Source: Vannielia litorea
GTDB taxonomy: Bacteria > Pseudomonadota > Alphaproteobacteria > Rhodobacterales > Rhodobacteraceae
NCBI RefSeq assembly: GCF_018424695.1
Contig: NZ_QTNQ01000010.1
Location: 32,758-96,757 of the forward strand
Reading direction: 5' to 3'
Length of the DNA stretch: 64,000 nucleotides
A program made the translations under genes and the position numbers. Of the stretch, positions 33,536 to 43,600 are shown piece by piece; within the stretch, counting starts at the first letter, position 1, and each line of letters opens with the position of its first letter. The notes beneath the pieces are model-generated. The model did not search any database. It was not told the origin of the DNA and worked only from the letters and a program-made list of their open reading frames with translations.

Positions 33536-34153
33536 TCAACGGACCTTTCGGAACTTCCGCACGCTTTCCTTGGTCCATTCGGGCGCACTGATCGGCTTAA
33601 TGCCGGCCTCGTTCAGTCGCGCCGCAATCTCGGCGTTGGTCATCTCCTCGACCGCAAGATGACCGATTGCCTCGCGGATCGCGGCCTTGCGTTCAGGCTT
33701 TGTCGCCCTGTAGGCGGCCTGTACATCTGACCACATTCGGAAGTGCTCAGTGGGGTCAAAGGTCTGGCCGTCAACTTCAATCGGCACCGGATCGAGTTCA
33801 GTAAAGGGCGTGCCAGACTCCGTCAGCCGCTGGTGTAGTGGCTTGTGTGTCCGCCAGCCAAAGGACTGAGCGAAGTCCACGAGAACGAGCTCTGCGCGCG
33901 CAGCCTGGCTCGCAACGATGGCCGCGTCGAGTGCGGGTAGAACAAACTGCGTGCCGCGATCCGGAGCCACCTCGAGAAAGATGCGCTCTCCAGCCAGATC
34001 ACCTTTCTGTTCCTTTACCCAACGACGCACCCGATCTCGCTGATAGCGAATGGTGCGGCTTTGTCCTGCCGCCTCGTCCACGTCTTTGGGCAGTGCCGTG
34101 AAGTCCACGGATGGCACCGGAAGCGTCCAGTAGAAACCGAAGTAGCGCGGCAT
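33536..34153 (-). CDS. Resolvase-like hypothetical protein
   Basis: ATG at 34151-34153 has an excellent GGGAGGTGA ribosome site, so the in-frame start at 34237 is not used. The 205-residue protein ends with TNAEIAARLNEAGIKPISAP, which resembles the C-terminal HTH of large serine recombinases, and the middle (FVLPALDAAIVASQAARAEL, VDFAQSFGWR) follows the order of a resolvase fold. The catalytic YxRVS serine motif is absent. It may be an inactive or diverged recombinase, or a regulator. Confidence 0.5.
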   Translation of the reverse strand: MPRYFGFYWTLPVPSVDFTALPKDVDEAAGQSRTIRYQRDRVRRWVKEQKGDLAGERIFLEVAPDRGTQFVLPALDAAIVASQAARAELVLVDFAQSFGWRTHKPLHQRLTESGTPFTELDPVPIEVDGQTFDPTEHFRMWSDVQAAYRATKPERKAAIREAIGHLAVEEMTNAEIAARLNEAGIKPISAPEWTKESVRKFRKVR

Positions 34154-34337
34154 CGTCACCTCCCGGATGGGTGTCGAGGTGCGGAAAATTCCGACAGACC
34201 ACCATGTGCCCGTCGTCGTGGTGTAATGTGTCCGCAACTTTAGACGATGGACGACGACATGCTATCCCAATCAGCCTTTCTCGCTGAAAGACGTCGCCAA
34301 TCCTCGCACTTGGACATTTTATAGGGGGCAATCAACG

Positions 34338-36557
34338 TTGAATGATCGCAAGAAATTGGAGGCGCTGGCGGCCTTTCTGCCCGAGTTCTCGAAGGAGAGC
34401 TTTCAAGCAGGAAGGCACGCGGGAGGGGAGCAAGTTGGCAACGGCGTCTTTCGGATGCCCTATGTCCAGCTCGACGAAAAAGCTCATCGCTTCATCCAGT
34501 CGCTCTACGACAACATGTGGATCGACACGTCCTTCGATTGGGGGAAGTGGTCCAATTCCGAAGAGGCCCGGAAGATTGCCGAGGATCCGCGCCACCTGGA
34601 GACCGCGGATGCGCGACTTCTGTCGAAGGTTCTGACGGCCTACGTGCGAGCGGATCGATTCAATGATGGCGCCCTGCTGGGGGCTTTCGAGAGCGGTCAT
34701 ATTCTCGCGGTTCTGAACCGTGCGCAGGATCTTCTGGCTCCGGATGAGGTGCCTGAAGCATGCCCCATGCTTCCCGCCCCGGCTGACCTGCTGGGACACG
34801 TCGCCGATGCCGTGCTGCGTGCCGGCGTCATGCTTCGCGCCGAGTTCCATCGGCCGGGCGGCCCACGTGGGTCGGGGTCGAAAGCCCCGATCGACGACGA
34901 GGTAGAAGTAATGCTGCGGGATCGCCTGATGTCTCTCCACCAGTGCGGCTGGCACGGAGAAGAAACCGGCTCCGCCGCCTCCAGCTCCCCCGACACTTGG
35001 GTCGTCGATCCGCAGGATGGGACGCGCGCGTTCCTGAAGGGCCTGCGTGGGGCTGCGATTTCGGTCGCGCTGATCCGGAATGGCGCGGCGGTTTTGGGCA
35101 TCGTGTATGCGCCCACTGCACCTGATGACGGTGGCGACTTCTTCGCTTGGGCCGAGGGTCTGCCGCCCACGCGCAACGGCGTACCGCTTGAAGCCTTAGC
35201 GCCGAGGTCAACGTTTGCGCCCGAAACTGTCGTGGCGCTCAACGAGGAGGCCGGAGATTTCGCCGCCGCGAACTATCGCCATATTGCGCATACCCGTGTC
35301 CTGGCCGTTCCAAGTATTGCCTACAGGCTCGCTCTGGCTGCCGCGGGGGAAGTCGATGTGAGCATCAGTTTCACGCAGGGTCTCGATCCCTACGATATCG
35401 CGGGCGGCCATGCGCTGCTGACAGCGGTCGGTGGGGAACTTAAGCAGTTGGACGAACGTCCGATCACCTATCGCCCCGGCACATCGTTCAACGGCTGCAT
35501 CGGCGGAGGCGGCCTTGAAGTCGACGTGCTGCTCTGCTGCAACGTCGGCGCTCGGGGGACGCCTGTGCCGCGTACGCCGGCGCGTCCGATTTATCGCGTC
35601 GCATCAGCCCTCATGCTGTCGCGAGCCCAGGGCGCGATGCTTGGCCAGCTTGCGGGAGACGCACTGGGCTCGGCAGTGGAGTTCCGCATGGCATCGGACA
35701 TTGCGGATCAGTTTCCGAACGGCGTGCGCGACCTGAAAGATGGCGGAACTTGGAACCTGCTGGCCGGGCAACCGACCGATGACAGCGAGATGGCGCTGGC
35801 GCTCGCGCGCAGCCTTGTTGAAGAGGGTAAGTTCGACGAAGTGACGGTCGGCCGAGCCTATGTCACTTGGGGCGCAAGCGGTCCTTTCGATATCGGCGGC
35901 ACGACGAGCGCTGGGCTTGCGGCCATCGCGGGACACGGCCAACCGAACTGCAGGAGCCAATCGAACGGAGCACTCATGCGGGTGAGCCCAATCGGGGTAT
36001 TCGCCGTGGACCGGCCGGGCTACGCCGCGCGTTTGGCCGCGCGCGACGCGGCAATGACCCATCCGCACCCGGTCTGCATCGCCGCCTCCGCGGCTTTCGC
36101 CGCGGCCATCTCCGTCGGGGTGTCAGGGGCTGACCCCTCGACCATGGTATCGGTGGCTCTTGCGCATGCTGGCAGCGGCGACGGGGCGGAGGTGGTGCGC
36201 CAGACGATCTTGCACGCCCTAGACGAACCGCCAGCGGACTACCTGCACAATATCGGCTGGGTACTCATCGCACTCGGCAACGCTTTCCACCGCCTCGCGA
36301 TCCGCCAGCCGCTGGAGGATGCACTGATCGAAACGGTCGGCGAGGGAGGAGACACGGACACGAACGCCGCTATCGCGGGGGCGCTGCTCGGCGCTGCACA
36401 GGGCCGAAAGGCGGTGCCGGCCCGTTGGCGGAGAGCCGTCCTGTCGTGCCGCGCGGTGTCCGAGGACGGCGTCGCGCATCCGCGCCCCAAGGACTACTGG
36501 CCGGACGACGCGATGGACCTGGCAGAGGCCCTGCTGGTCGCTGGGCGGAAAGCCTGA
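34338..36557 (+). CDS. Triple fusion: DUF6508 - inositol monophosphatase family - ADP-ribosylglycohydrolase
   Basis: The TTG start has AGGGGG nine bases upstream. In 739 residues three domains are visible. Residues 1-135 resemble DUF6508 (FIQSLYDNMWIDTSFDW, LSKVLTAYVRADRFNDGALL, AFESGHI). Residues about 144-400 are an IMPase/CysQ-type phosphatase with GEETGS, WVVDPQDGT (221-229) and the distal DPYDIAGGH. Residues about 428-735 are an ADP-ribosylglycohydrolase with GAMLGQLAGDALGSAVEF, PTDDSEMALAL (478) and GGDTDTNAAIAGALLGA (670); metal ligands are intact. Predicted substrates are phosphorylated ADP-ribose or nucleotide derivatives, or ADP-ribosylated targets. It heads a coupled operon ending in a HEPN-like gene. 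Confidence 0.85.
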   Translation: MNDRKKLEALAAFLPEFSKESFQAGRHAGGEQVGNGVFRMPYVQLDEKAHRFIQSLYDNMWIDTSFDWGKWSNSEEARKIAEDPRHLETADARLLSKVLTAYVRADRFNDGALLGAFESGHILAVLNRAQDLLAPDEVPEACPMLPAPADLLGHVADAVLRAGVMLRAEFHRPGGPRGSGSKAPIDDEVEVMLRDRLMSLHQCGWHGEETGSAASSSPDTWVVDPQDGTRAFLKGLRGAAISVALIRNGAAVLGIVYAPTAPDDGGDFFAWAEGLPPTRNGVPLEALAPRSTFAPETVVALNEEAGDFAAANYRHIAHTRVLAVPSIAYRLALAAAGEVDVSISFTQGLDPYDIAGGHALLTAVGGELKQLDERPITYRPGTSFNGCIGGGGLEVDVLLCCNVGARGTPVPRTPARPIYRVASALMLSRAQGAMLGQLAGDALGSAVEFRMASDIADQFPNGVRDLKDGGTWNLLAGQPTDDSEMALALARSLVEEGKFDEVTVGRAYVTWGASGPFDIGGTTSAGLAAIAGHGQPNCRSQSNGALMRVSPIGVFAVDRPGYAARLAARDAAMTHPHPVCIAASAAFAAAISVGVSGADPSTMVSVALAHAGSGDGAEVVRQTILHALDEPPADYLHNIGWVLIALGNAFHRLAIRQPLEDALIETVGEGGDTDTNAAIAGALLGAAQGRKAVPARWRRAVLSCRAVSEDGVAHPRPKDYWPDDAMDLAEALLVAGRKA

Positions 36558-36625
36558 TGCGCTACGGGCTGCAACGGGTGATCGACCCTACCAAGCAATG
36601 CGAGGTCTGGGAAGGATCAAGGTAA
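36557..36625 (+). CDS. Possible 22-residue coupled peptide
   Basis: An ATG overlaps the stop of the fusion gene (TGATG) and opens a short frame (MRYGLQRVIDPTKQCEVWEG, then SR) ending at 36625, 9 bp before the next start. Translational coupling is plausible, but the length gives little support; it may instead be a leader for the next gene. Confidence 0.25.
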   Translation: MRYGLQRVIDPTKQCEVWEGSR

Positions 36626-36634
36626 GACTAGACG

Positions 36635-36955
36635 ATGACAAGAAACTGCGATGTTTGCGGACGGAATTCGGAGCTGACAATCTTGTCGAGCCGGATGGCA
36701 CCGATCAGCTATAGCTTGTGTTCTGACTGCACGACACGCGGGGCGGAGAACATCGGCTTCGTCTCGTTCTGGCGCGCCACATATGGCGGCGCAGACGCCG
36801 CGCCTGGTTTTCAGGCGGATCCTGTCGCTTGGGTCGATGCATCTTACGTGGGTTGGCCTCAGATCCGGGCGCATCACATCCGAAACGAGGATGAGATTCT
36901 AAGCTCTTTCGCCGAGGAATTCTCCCTCGGCGACGACCCGTACTTCGGCCCATGA
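36635..36955 (+). CDS. Small zinc-finger-like hypothetical protein
   Basis: The 106-residue product begins MTRNCDVCGRNSELTILSSR and has a second CSDC pair at about residues 29-32, giving a four-cysteine zinc knuckle. The C-terminal half is acidic. Its stop overlaps the next start (ATGA). Family unknown; it is part of the fusion-HEPN operon. Confidence 0.6.
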   Translation: MTRNCDVCGRNSELTILSSRMAPISYSLCSDCTTRGAENIGFVSFWRATYGGADAAPGFQADPVAWVDASYVGWPQIRAHHIRNEDEILSSFAEEFSLGDDPYFGP

Positions 36956-37182
36956 AGCATTTCGGCGCATACGACCTGGCTGGTGCTGATCAGACGCGAG
37001 ACAGTATCGCGATCTCCCACCTTAGCCGGCGACATAGCATCCATTGCGAGGCGTGCTTCGCACACGGTGTGCAGACTGGGCGCACGAACTCGGCCTTGCT
37101 GAACCGCCGGGAAATCGAAACACTGGCCCAACGATTGCCAAAGTTTGCCGCGACCCTGTGCCAGAACGAGGCGGAGCGATGA
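36952..37182 (+). CDS. Small hypothetical protein in the fusion-HEPN operon
   Basis: The 76-residue frame overlaps the previous and the next gene by ATGA junctions on both sides, which supports it being real. It contains HSIHCEACFAHG, a possible partial metal site. No family recognised. Confidence 0.5.
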   Translation: MKHFGAYDLAGADQTRDSIAISHLSRRHSIHCEACFAHGVQTGRTNSALLNRREIETLAQRLPKFAATLCQNEAER

Positions 37183-37850
37183 ACTCATTTCAGGAACTCA
37201 AGAGCAAGCAACGCAGGCTCCGTGGAGGTTTTCCCGAGAACATGGCGCTTCGGGTCCACAGGGCTATCTCGTGGATCGGGCGAGCCGAGCAGTCGCCCGG
37301 CGATCCGGATGCGGCGTTCCTATTCCTCTGGATTGCGTTCAACGCAGCCTATGCAGGTGAAGCGGACGTGGAGGCCGGGCCCACGCTTGGGGACCGCAGC
37401 CAGTTCGCCGAATATCTCGCACGCGTTGTCTCCTACGATGAAACGGAGCGCCTTCACGACGCTGTCTGGAACAAGTTTGAGGGTCCGATCGCCAAACTCA
37501 TGCAGAACCGTTACGTTTTCCGACCTTTCTGGCAGCACCAGAACGGCATCGCCGGGAACGAGGACTGGGACCGGAAGTTTGTCGCCTCTGCCAAGAGCTT
37601 TGTGCGTGCGATGGAGGAAAAACAGACTGTAAAGGTTCTGACCATCGTCTTCGACCGGCTCTATATGCTGCGCTGTCAATTGACGCACGGCGGCGCAACC
37701 TGGGGTGGCAAAGTCAACCGCGAGCAGCTCAAAGACGGCGCGGCCATCCTCGGCACGCTGCTGCCGGTTATGGTGGACCTTATGCTGGACAACCCCGAGG
37801 AAGACTGGGGCAGACCTTTCTACCCAGTCATCGGACCAATGCCGCGTTGA
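37179..37850 (+). CDS. HEPN-domain-like protein
   Basis: ATG 37179 overlaps the previous stop. In 223 residues the helical HEPN pattern is visible: AFLFLWIAFNAAYA (about 48-61) and RLYMLRCQLTHGGATWGG (about 163-180). The latter contains R-x4-H (RCQLTH), the HEPN RNase motif, with the usual Asn replaced by Cys. Proteins with this FlxWiaFNaaY...LR.qlvHGG layout occur as Apea-like HEPN families in defence loci. It could be a ribonuclease effector of the fusion operon; activity is unproven. Confidence 0.65.
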   Translation: MNSFQELKSKQRRLRGGFPENMALRVHRAISWIGRAEQSPGDPDAAFLFLWIAFNAAYAGEADVEAGPTLGDRSQFAEYLARVVSYDETERLHDAVWNKFEGPIAKLMQNRYVFRPFWQHQNGIAGNEDWDRKFVASAKSFVRAMEEKQTVKVLTIVFDRLYMLRCQLTHGGATWGGKVNREQLKDGAAILGTLLPVMVDLMLDNPEEDWGRPFYPVIGPMPR

Positions 37851-37952
37851 AGGACTGCCTCCAAACTGAAAGGCTTTCCACGTGATCGACCGTGGTTACA
37901 CTAACCTTGACCGTTTTCGCTGCCTGCTCCGCATTCACCCAAAGACGATTGT

Positions 37953-40634
37953 ATGACTCTTGATCCGCTAATGACATGGAACCCAACGACCGGGGCGCTT
38001 CGCCCGGTCGTGTCCGATCTGCTTCGCGAGGCCTACTTGGTTCCCGTCGTGCCGCCCGCCGATTTGGCGGCGATCCTGTCCGAAACGCCCGGCCCCTGGA
38101 CCGAGAGCTTCGAGACCGCGCCGCGCGAAACCGTTGCTGCGGTCTCCAAGGCTCTGCGCGATCTCATGCTGGCAACGCCGCGGATCGAGACAGAGGATGT
38201 AGATATTTCGGGGTTGGAACCTCATTCGCGGCTCTACCGACACGTCGAAGCTCTCCTTGGTGTCTGGCGGAAGATGGGTATGGCCCTGCCCGAAGAGATC
38301 CAGGTCATGCGCCATGTGATCGGATCGGACGGCAGAGACGTGCTGGAAGCGCTACCAATCGTGGACACAGGCGAAGATAAATTTGCTCCCCGCGCCACGA
38401 CTGAATTGCGCGCAGCACTCCTGCGGCATCACGGGCAGGCAAGTGAGAGCGCCAAGCAGCTTTGGCGGGCACGGCAAGCACGCATCTTCAGCGGCGCGAA
38501 TGACGGCACCAGCCTGGCTCTTGCCCTAGAAGGGTTGACCGGCCCGGTCGGTGCGCCGCGCGATCCTGACGGTTCGCTTGGAGTCTGGGGGGTCCGGGAT
38601 CTTTCGGAGGAGGCCGACCTGGCAGCCGCGCTCTGCCGGGGCATGATCGACAATGACACCAAGGCTGCGGACATCGCGATCCTGCTGCCCGGGGAGGCCG
38701 CCTACGCGTACCACCTCGGCCGGGCCTTCGCTGCGGCTGGTGTGCCGCTCTCGGGGCTGCCAGCGCCGACACCGCGCCGCGACATCGCGATGGAAACGCT
38801 CCTGCATTTTGTCCTCGCACTGAATAAGCCCGCCCCCGCGATGGTCCTGGCGAGCCTCTATGTCTCTCCTATGATGCCCTGGACTGCCGAAACAGGGGCT
38901 ATCCTAGCCCGGGAGACCATGAAGGGCCGGTTCGAGCCGGTGCTAGCAAAGGCTTTCGACGGCAAAGCAAAACGGCTGTTCCAAACTCTGCGCGATGATC
39001 GGCCGAACAGCGCGGAAACGATCGCCCGGAAGATCGACCTTCTGACGCATTGCCTGACTGAAGACGAAGCTTTCCGCGAGGAAACCGCGTCGCTGAGAAC
39101 TCGTGCAGCCCAATTGAAGGGCCTGCTTGCGTCCCTTGACTGGCCAAACTGGGAGGGGCTGCTAGAGGCGCTGAAGCCCACCGTGCCCGACGCGCCGCCG
39201 CCGGAGCGTTTTGTTGAAGGCGTCAGCGTTTTCCAGGAGACCGCCCTGCCCTGGCGTGGGGCGAAGCACCTGATCGTCCTCGGCGCGGTCAGTGGGCGTT
39301 ACCCACGTGGGGCCTCAGCATCACCGCTGTTCCTCGACAGCGAACGCGAGGCCTTCCAGCAGGCAACCGGCCTGCATCTTCCTGGACGGGGCGAGCAGAT
39401 CTCTCTCGGGCTCGAGTTGTTCCGCCGCCAATTTTCAGTTCCGAGCGAAAGTTGTACATTCCTCGTGCCCCGAAGAGATGCCAGCGGATCGCGACTGGCC
39501 ACATCCACAGTGCTGTCGTTGATCGCACGAACGGTGCGCAACGGCTCAAAGACCGCGACAACCGCGATTGATGATCCCGAAAAACTTGTCCGCGATGTTC
39601 GATCCTTGCCCGGTGACGCCTGGCCTTGCAGGCGACGGACCGTTCCGCCAACCGGCTGGAATCCGGTCGCGCAACTCCCGAGCGACGGAGTTGTTAAACT
39701 GAACCGCAACCTGTTCATGATCCGACAGGACGCAGAAGGCAGCGCGCGGCGTCAGTCGCCCAGCCGTCTCGAAAAGCTGATGGTCAGCCCGCTCGCCTGG
39801 ACCCTATCGGAATTTGGCGTGGACGAGGTACAATGGACGCCGGAGACCTATGACCACATCATTGCTGGGACGCTGGCCCACGAGGTGTTGGAATATCTCT
39901 TTCCAAAAGATCAGCCGTTGCCGGATGATGCGCGCCTCGAGGAGCAGGTCGGGCCGCTGCTGGATGCTGCAATTCGTCGGACGGCACCATTTCTCAGCAC
40001 CGCAATTTGGCGCATCGAACGGCAGGGCCTGGAACGAGACATCCGGCGCGATGCGCGACTCTGGCGTGCAGCGCTGGCCTCGATCAGGGCAGAAGTGCTC
40101 GATAACGAAATCGACCTGATGGGCGAGGCGCACGGGCTGAACCTGTTCGGCCGCGCAGATTGCCTTCTCCGCATACCAGATGGCCGCCTGATCATCGTCG
40201 ATCACAAGAAAAGCCGGACCGGTGGCCGACGGGACCGTATGCAGGTCGGCTGGGACCTCCAGTTGGGCCTCTACCGGGCCATGCTTCAGCGCCCTGCTTT
40301 GAAGGATGGCGTTCTGAGTAGGATGCTGGAGAACGAGCCGGACATAACGGTGGCCTATCACCTGATTAACGACAGCGGGATTCTTATGAACGGTACACCG
40401 GTCGGGGGTCAGGGGTTCGAAGTGATCGACGGCGACATTTCTCAATCCGCCATCGAAACCCTGAAGATGAGGATCGGCGAAGTCGGCAACGGATTGATCC
40501 GATTGAACACCACGGAGGATGCCGCGTACTTCCAGAAGACCGCGAAGCTGACGCCCTATGCTCTGAAGGACAGCACGCTGGTGGCGAGCTTCCTGGTTCC
40601 GGTCAGCAGTGACGAGGGAGCTGTGGATGACTAA
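37953..40634 (+). CDS. AddB-like protein with C-terminal PD-(D/E)XK nuclease
   Basis: This 893-residue protein has AddB-like middle motifs (LIVLGAVSGRYPRGASASPLF, then FLDSEREAFQQATGLHLPGR) and a Cas4/RecB-type nuclease at about 640-780: GTLAHEVLEYLF, NLFGRADCLLRI, LIIVDHKKSR and QVGWDLQLGLYRAML, with D and D-x-K residues intact. No Walker A is seen near the N-terminus, where AddB has one, and the iron-sulphur cysteines of AddB are absent (SPLAWTLSEFG instead of a CPF-type motif). It overlaps the AddA-like gene by 8 bp. Confidence 0.82.
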   Translation: MTLDPLMTWNPTTGALRPVVSDLLREAYLVPVVPPADLAAILSETPGPWTESFETAPRETVAAVSKALRDLMLATPRIETEDVDISGLEPHSRLYRHVEALLGVWRKMGMALPEEIQVMRHVIGSDGRDVLEALPIVDTGEDKFAPRATTELRAALLRHHGQASESAKQLWRARQARIFSGANDGTSLALALEGLTGPVGAPRDPDGSLGVWGVRDLSEEADLAAALCRGMIDNDTKAADIAILLPGEAAYAYHLGRAFAAAGVPLSGLPAPTPRRDIAMETLLHFVLALNKPAPAMVLASLYVSPMMPWTAETGAILARETMKGRFEPVLAKAFDGKAKRLFQTLRDDRPNSAETIARKIDLLTHCLTEDEAFREETASLRTRAAQLKGLLASLDWPNWEGLLEALKPTVPDAPPPERFVEGVSVFQETALPWRGAKHLIVLGAVSGRYPRGASASPLFLDSEREAFQQATGLHLPGRGEQISLGLELFRRQFSVPSESCTFLVPRRDASGSRLATSTVLSLIARTVRNGSKTATTAIDDPEKLVRDVRSLPGDAWPCRRRTVPPTGWNPVAQLPSDGVVKLNRNLFMIRQDAEGSARRQSPSRLEKLMVSPLAWTLSEFGVDEVQWTPETYDHIIAGTLAHEVLEYLFPKDQPLPDDARLEEQVGPLLDAAIRRTAPFLSTAIWRIERQGLERDIRRDARLWRAALASIRAEVLDNEIDLMGEAHGLNLFGRADCLLRIPDGRLIIVDHKKSRTGGRRDRMQVGWDLQLGLYRAMLQRPALKDGVLSRMLENEPDITVAYHLINDSGILMNGTPVGGQGFEVIDGDISQSAIETLKMRIGEVGNGLIRLNTTEDAAYFQKTAKLTPYALKDSTLVASFLVPVSSDEGAVDD

Positions 40635-43600
40635 GGCATTTACCGTCGTTCCAGCGGGCGCAGGATCGGGCAAGACATACCGGATCAAGACAGACCTGAT
40701 GGACTGGGTGCGCGCCAAGACAGTCCTACCTCACCGGATCATGGCGGTAACCTTTACGGAAGCCGCGGCGGGGGAACTGAAGGAACGCATCCGTAGTTCA
40801 CTCCTGGCCGAGGGCATGGTGAATGAGGCGCTGGACGTCGAGCGCGCCTATGTCTCGACGATCCACAGTCTTGGCCTGCGGATCATGACTGAGCACGCTT
40901 TCGCGACGGGCAGCTCCCCGCAACCGCGTCACCTGAGCGACGCAGAGCGCGACCTGCTAATCCGCAAGGAGCTGGTACATTGCGAGGCCCTTGATCCGAT
41001 CAAGGCCAACTTGCCGCGCTTTGGCTACACCGCAAACGTGGGGACGGAAGAAACCGCCGAGGACAGATTCCGCAGCAGTGTATTCCGTACGATCGACCTG
41101 CTGCGCGGACTGGGTGACGGCGGCACCGACCCCGCGCTGGCGGAAGAGGCCACGGCGTCCTTGCGCGCCAGCTACGGCCCTGTTGCCGCGGACCCTGCCC
41201 CACTGCGCGATGACCTTCAGGCCGCCGCAACGGCGCTGCTGGCGGAGTTTCCGGAAGGCGGCAAACCCTTTGCGGGTACAACAAAGGCCGCCAGGGACGG
41301 ATTCCGCGACCAACACCGCGCGTTGATTTCAGCGCGCGATGGCCGAGAGCTGGATCACGACTGGAAGCTCTGGCTGACGCTCTGCAAGCTTCGTGTGAAG
41401 GCGCGTGGGTCCGACATCCCGGACGACTTCGTCGCACTCTCGGAAGCTGTCATGGCGGCCGCCGGCAAGGTCGAGCGACATCCCGGGCCGCTTGAGGATG
41501 CCTGCACGAACCTCCGGAGCCTGATCCTGGGCGCTCAGACCATCATGGCAGGCTATGCCGAAAAGAAGCGCACGGCGGGCGTCATCGACTTCTCGGACAT
41601 GGTGGTGGGCGCCGAACGCCTGCTGCGAACCCAGCCCGAGGTGCTTTCGGCGGTTTTGGCAGATATCGATTGCCTTATCGTGGACGAGTTCCAGGATACC
41701 AACCCGGTTCAATTTGCTCTTCTTTGGCGCATCGCACAGGCGGCTCCCCGCACGCTTCTGGTCGGCGACACAAAGCAGTCGATCATGGGCTTCCAGGGCG
41801 CCGACCCGCGCCTGACCGAGGAGTTGGTCCGTGCCTACCCTGACAAGGTGGAACCCCTCGATAAGAACTGGCGCAGCGACCCGCGGATCATGGCCTTCGT
41901 CAACGATGTAAGTGCGAATTTGTTCTGCACGGGCTACACCCCGCTGGAAGCACAGCGCCCCGAGACCGGTGAGACGGTCCTGGACTTTGTACGCATACCC
42001 CAGGGTCGAAGCTCGCGCGCGCCCAACGCCCGGCCGGAACAGCACATCGCGTCGCGCATCAAGGATCTACTGGACGAAGGGACGCGCGTTGCAGACCGAC
42101 ATAGCGACCTTGAGGCCCCGCAGATGCGCCCGGTCAGGCCGGGCGACATTGCTATTCTGTGCCAGACTCATACACAGGCCTCTCGCTACGCGGATCGCCT
42201 GCAGGACCTCGGGATCCCGGTCCGTATAAACCGAGAGGGCTGGCTGACGTCGCCACCGGTTTCCGCCGCATGCACCGCGCTGTCCTTCGTCGCAGATCCA
42301 ACTGATGCCCATGCGGCGCTCTGCCTGTTGACCCTCGGACCCCATGCAATGTCCTTGCAGGACGCCATGACCGCTCTTTCCGAAGGCACCCTACTTGACC
42401 ATGCAGTCCTTGCCCCCCTGCACGCCCTCGCAAGCGCCGCGCGCGCCATGCCCCTTGCCTCCCTCCTGCCGGCTACCATCGATGCGGCAGGGGTGCGCGA
42501 ATGGGCCGACAGCCTGCCGGATCCGACGCAGATGCGCGCGGACCTTCTAAGGCTTGAAACCGAAGCCGCCGAGTTCGAAGCCGCCCACCAAGACATGAAG
42601 GCCGCCGCCGGCTTCTATGGCCAGAGCGCCCAGGTGTTTCTTGGCTGGCTCCGGTCCCGCCAGGGCGTGCGCGACTTCGACCGTCACCCCGATCCGGGCT
42701 CAGGCCCCGTCGAGGGCGTCGAGGTCGTCACCTGGCACGCCTCGAAAGGCCGGGAATGGAACATTGTGGTCGTAACAGGTCTCGACCATTCGATCGGTGA
42801 GAAGCCAGGCACGCTGCGGGCGGAGTTCGGAGACTTCTCGGACCTTTCCAACGTATTGGCTAAGGCTATCCTGCGTTACACGCCATCGCTGCATATTCCC
42901 GTAAAACAGGACATATTCGTCGAGGCACGGCGGCCGGCGGCGGAAGCCGACGCCCGGCGACTGCTATATGTCGCCCTCACGCGCGCGCGCGACAGACTGG
43001 TGCTGGAGTGGCCAGACTTCAAGCTGAAGAAGCCCTCGGAAGGCCCCGGCCCGGCGAATTTCGCCGAGATGCTCGTCCGCGAATGCAAGCTCGATCTGCG
43101 TGCCGGACACGCCATGGTCGGTGAACACGCCCACGCCGCCCGGCAGCTTTTTTGCACCGACGAGGCCCCGCCCGAGTTCGGGACACTCGCTGCCCCCACT
43201 TCGGCTCCCTATCTCGCTTTCGGGTTTCCAGGACCTCTTTCCGACGCCCCCACAACGCCATGGCGTATCCGCCCGTCGCAGTTGGCCAACGCGGAGAACA
43301 CTGTGGCGCAGAGGATCGAATGGATCGACCTAGCGGCCTCTGTCCCGATGCTCGACGACACATTCGACGACGCCAGCAAGAGGGGGACGGCCTGGCACCT
43401 CGTATTTCGAACCGCCCTGCTAAGGGCCGATCTGATGACCAACGTACAGCGGGCAACTGGGCTCGACACCGCCGCGGTCACGGCCATCGAAGCCCAGGCC
43501 CGAGCGCTAAAGGCTTGGCTCAACGGGATGGGCTATGACCAGTTGCATTGCGAACTCCCAGTACAGATCGAAGAAGCCTCGGGCGCCCAGATTAACGCCA

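Noticed and set aside
33999..34331. Minus-strand 110-residue frame upstream of the triple fusion
   Set aside because: It overlaps the start region of the well-supported resolvase-like gene in another frame and has no motif.
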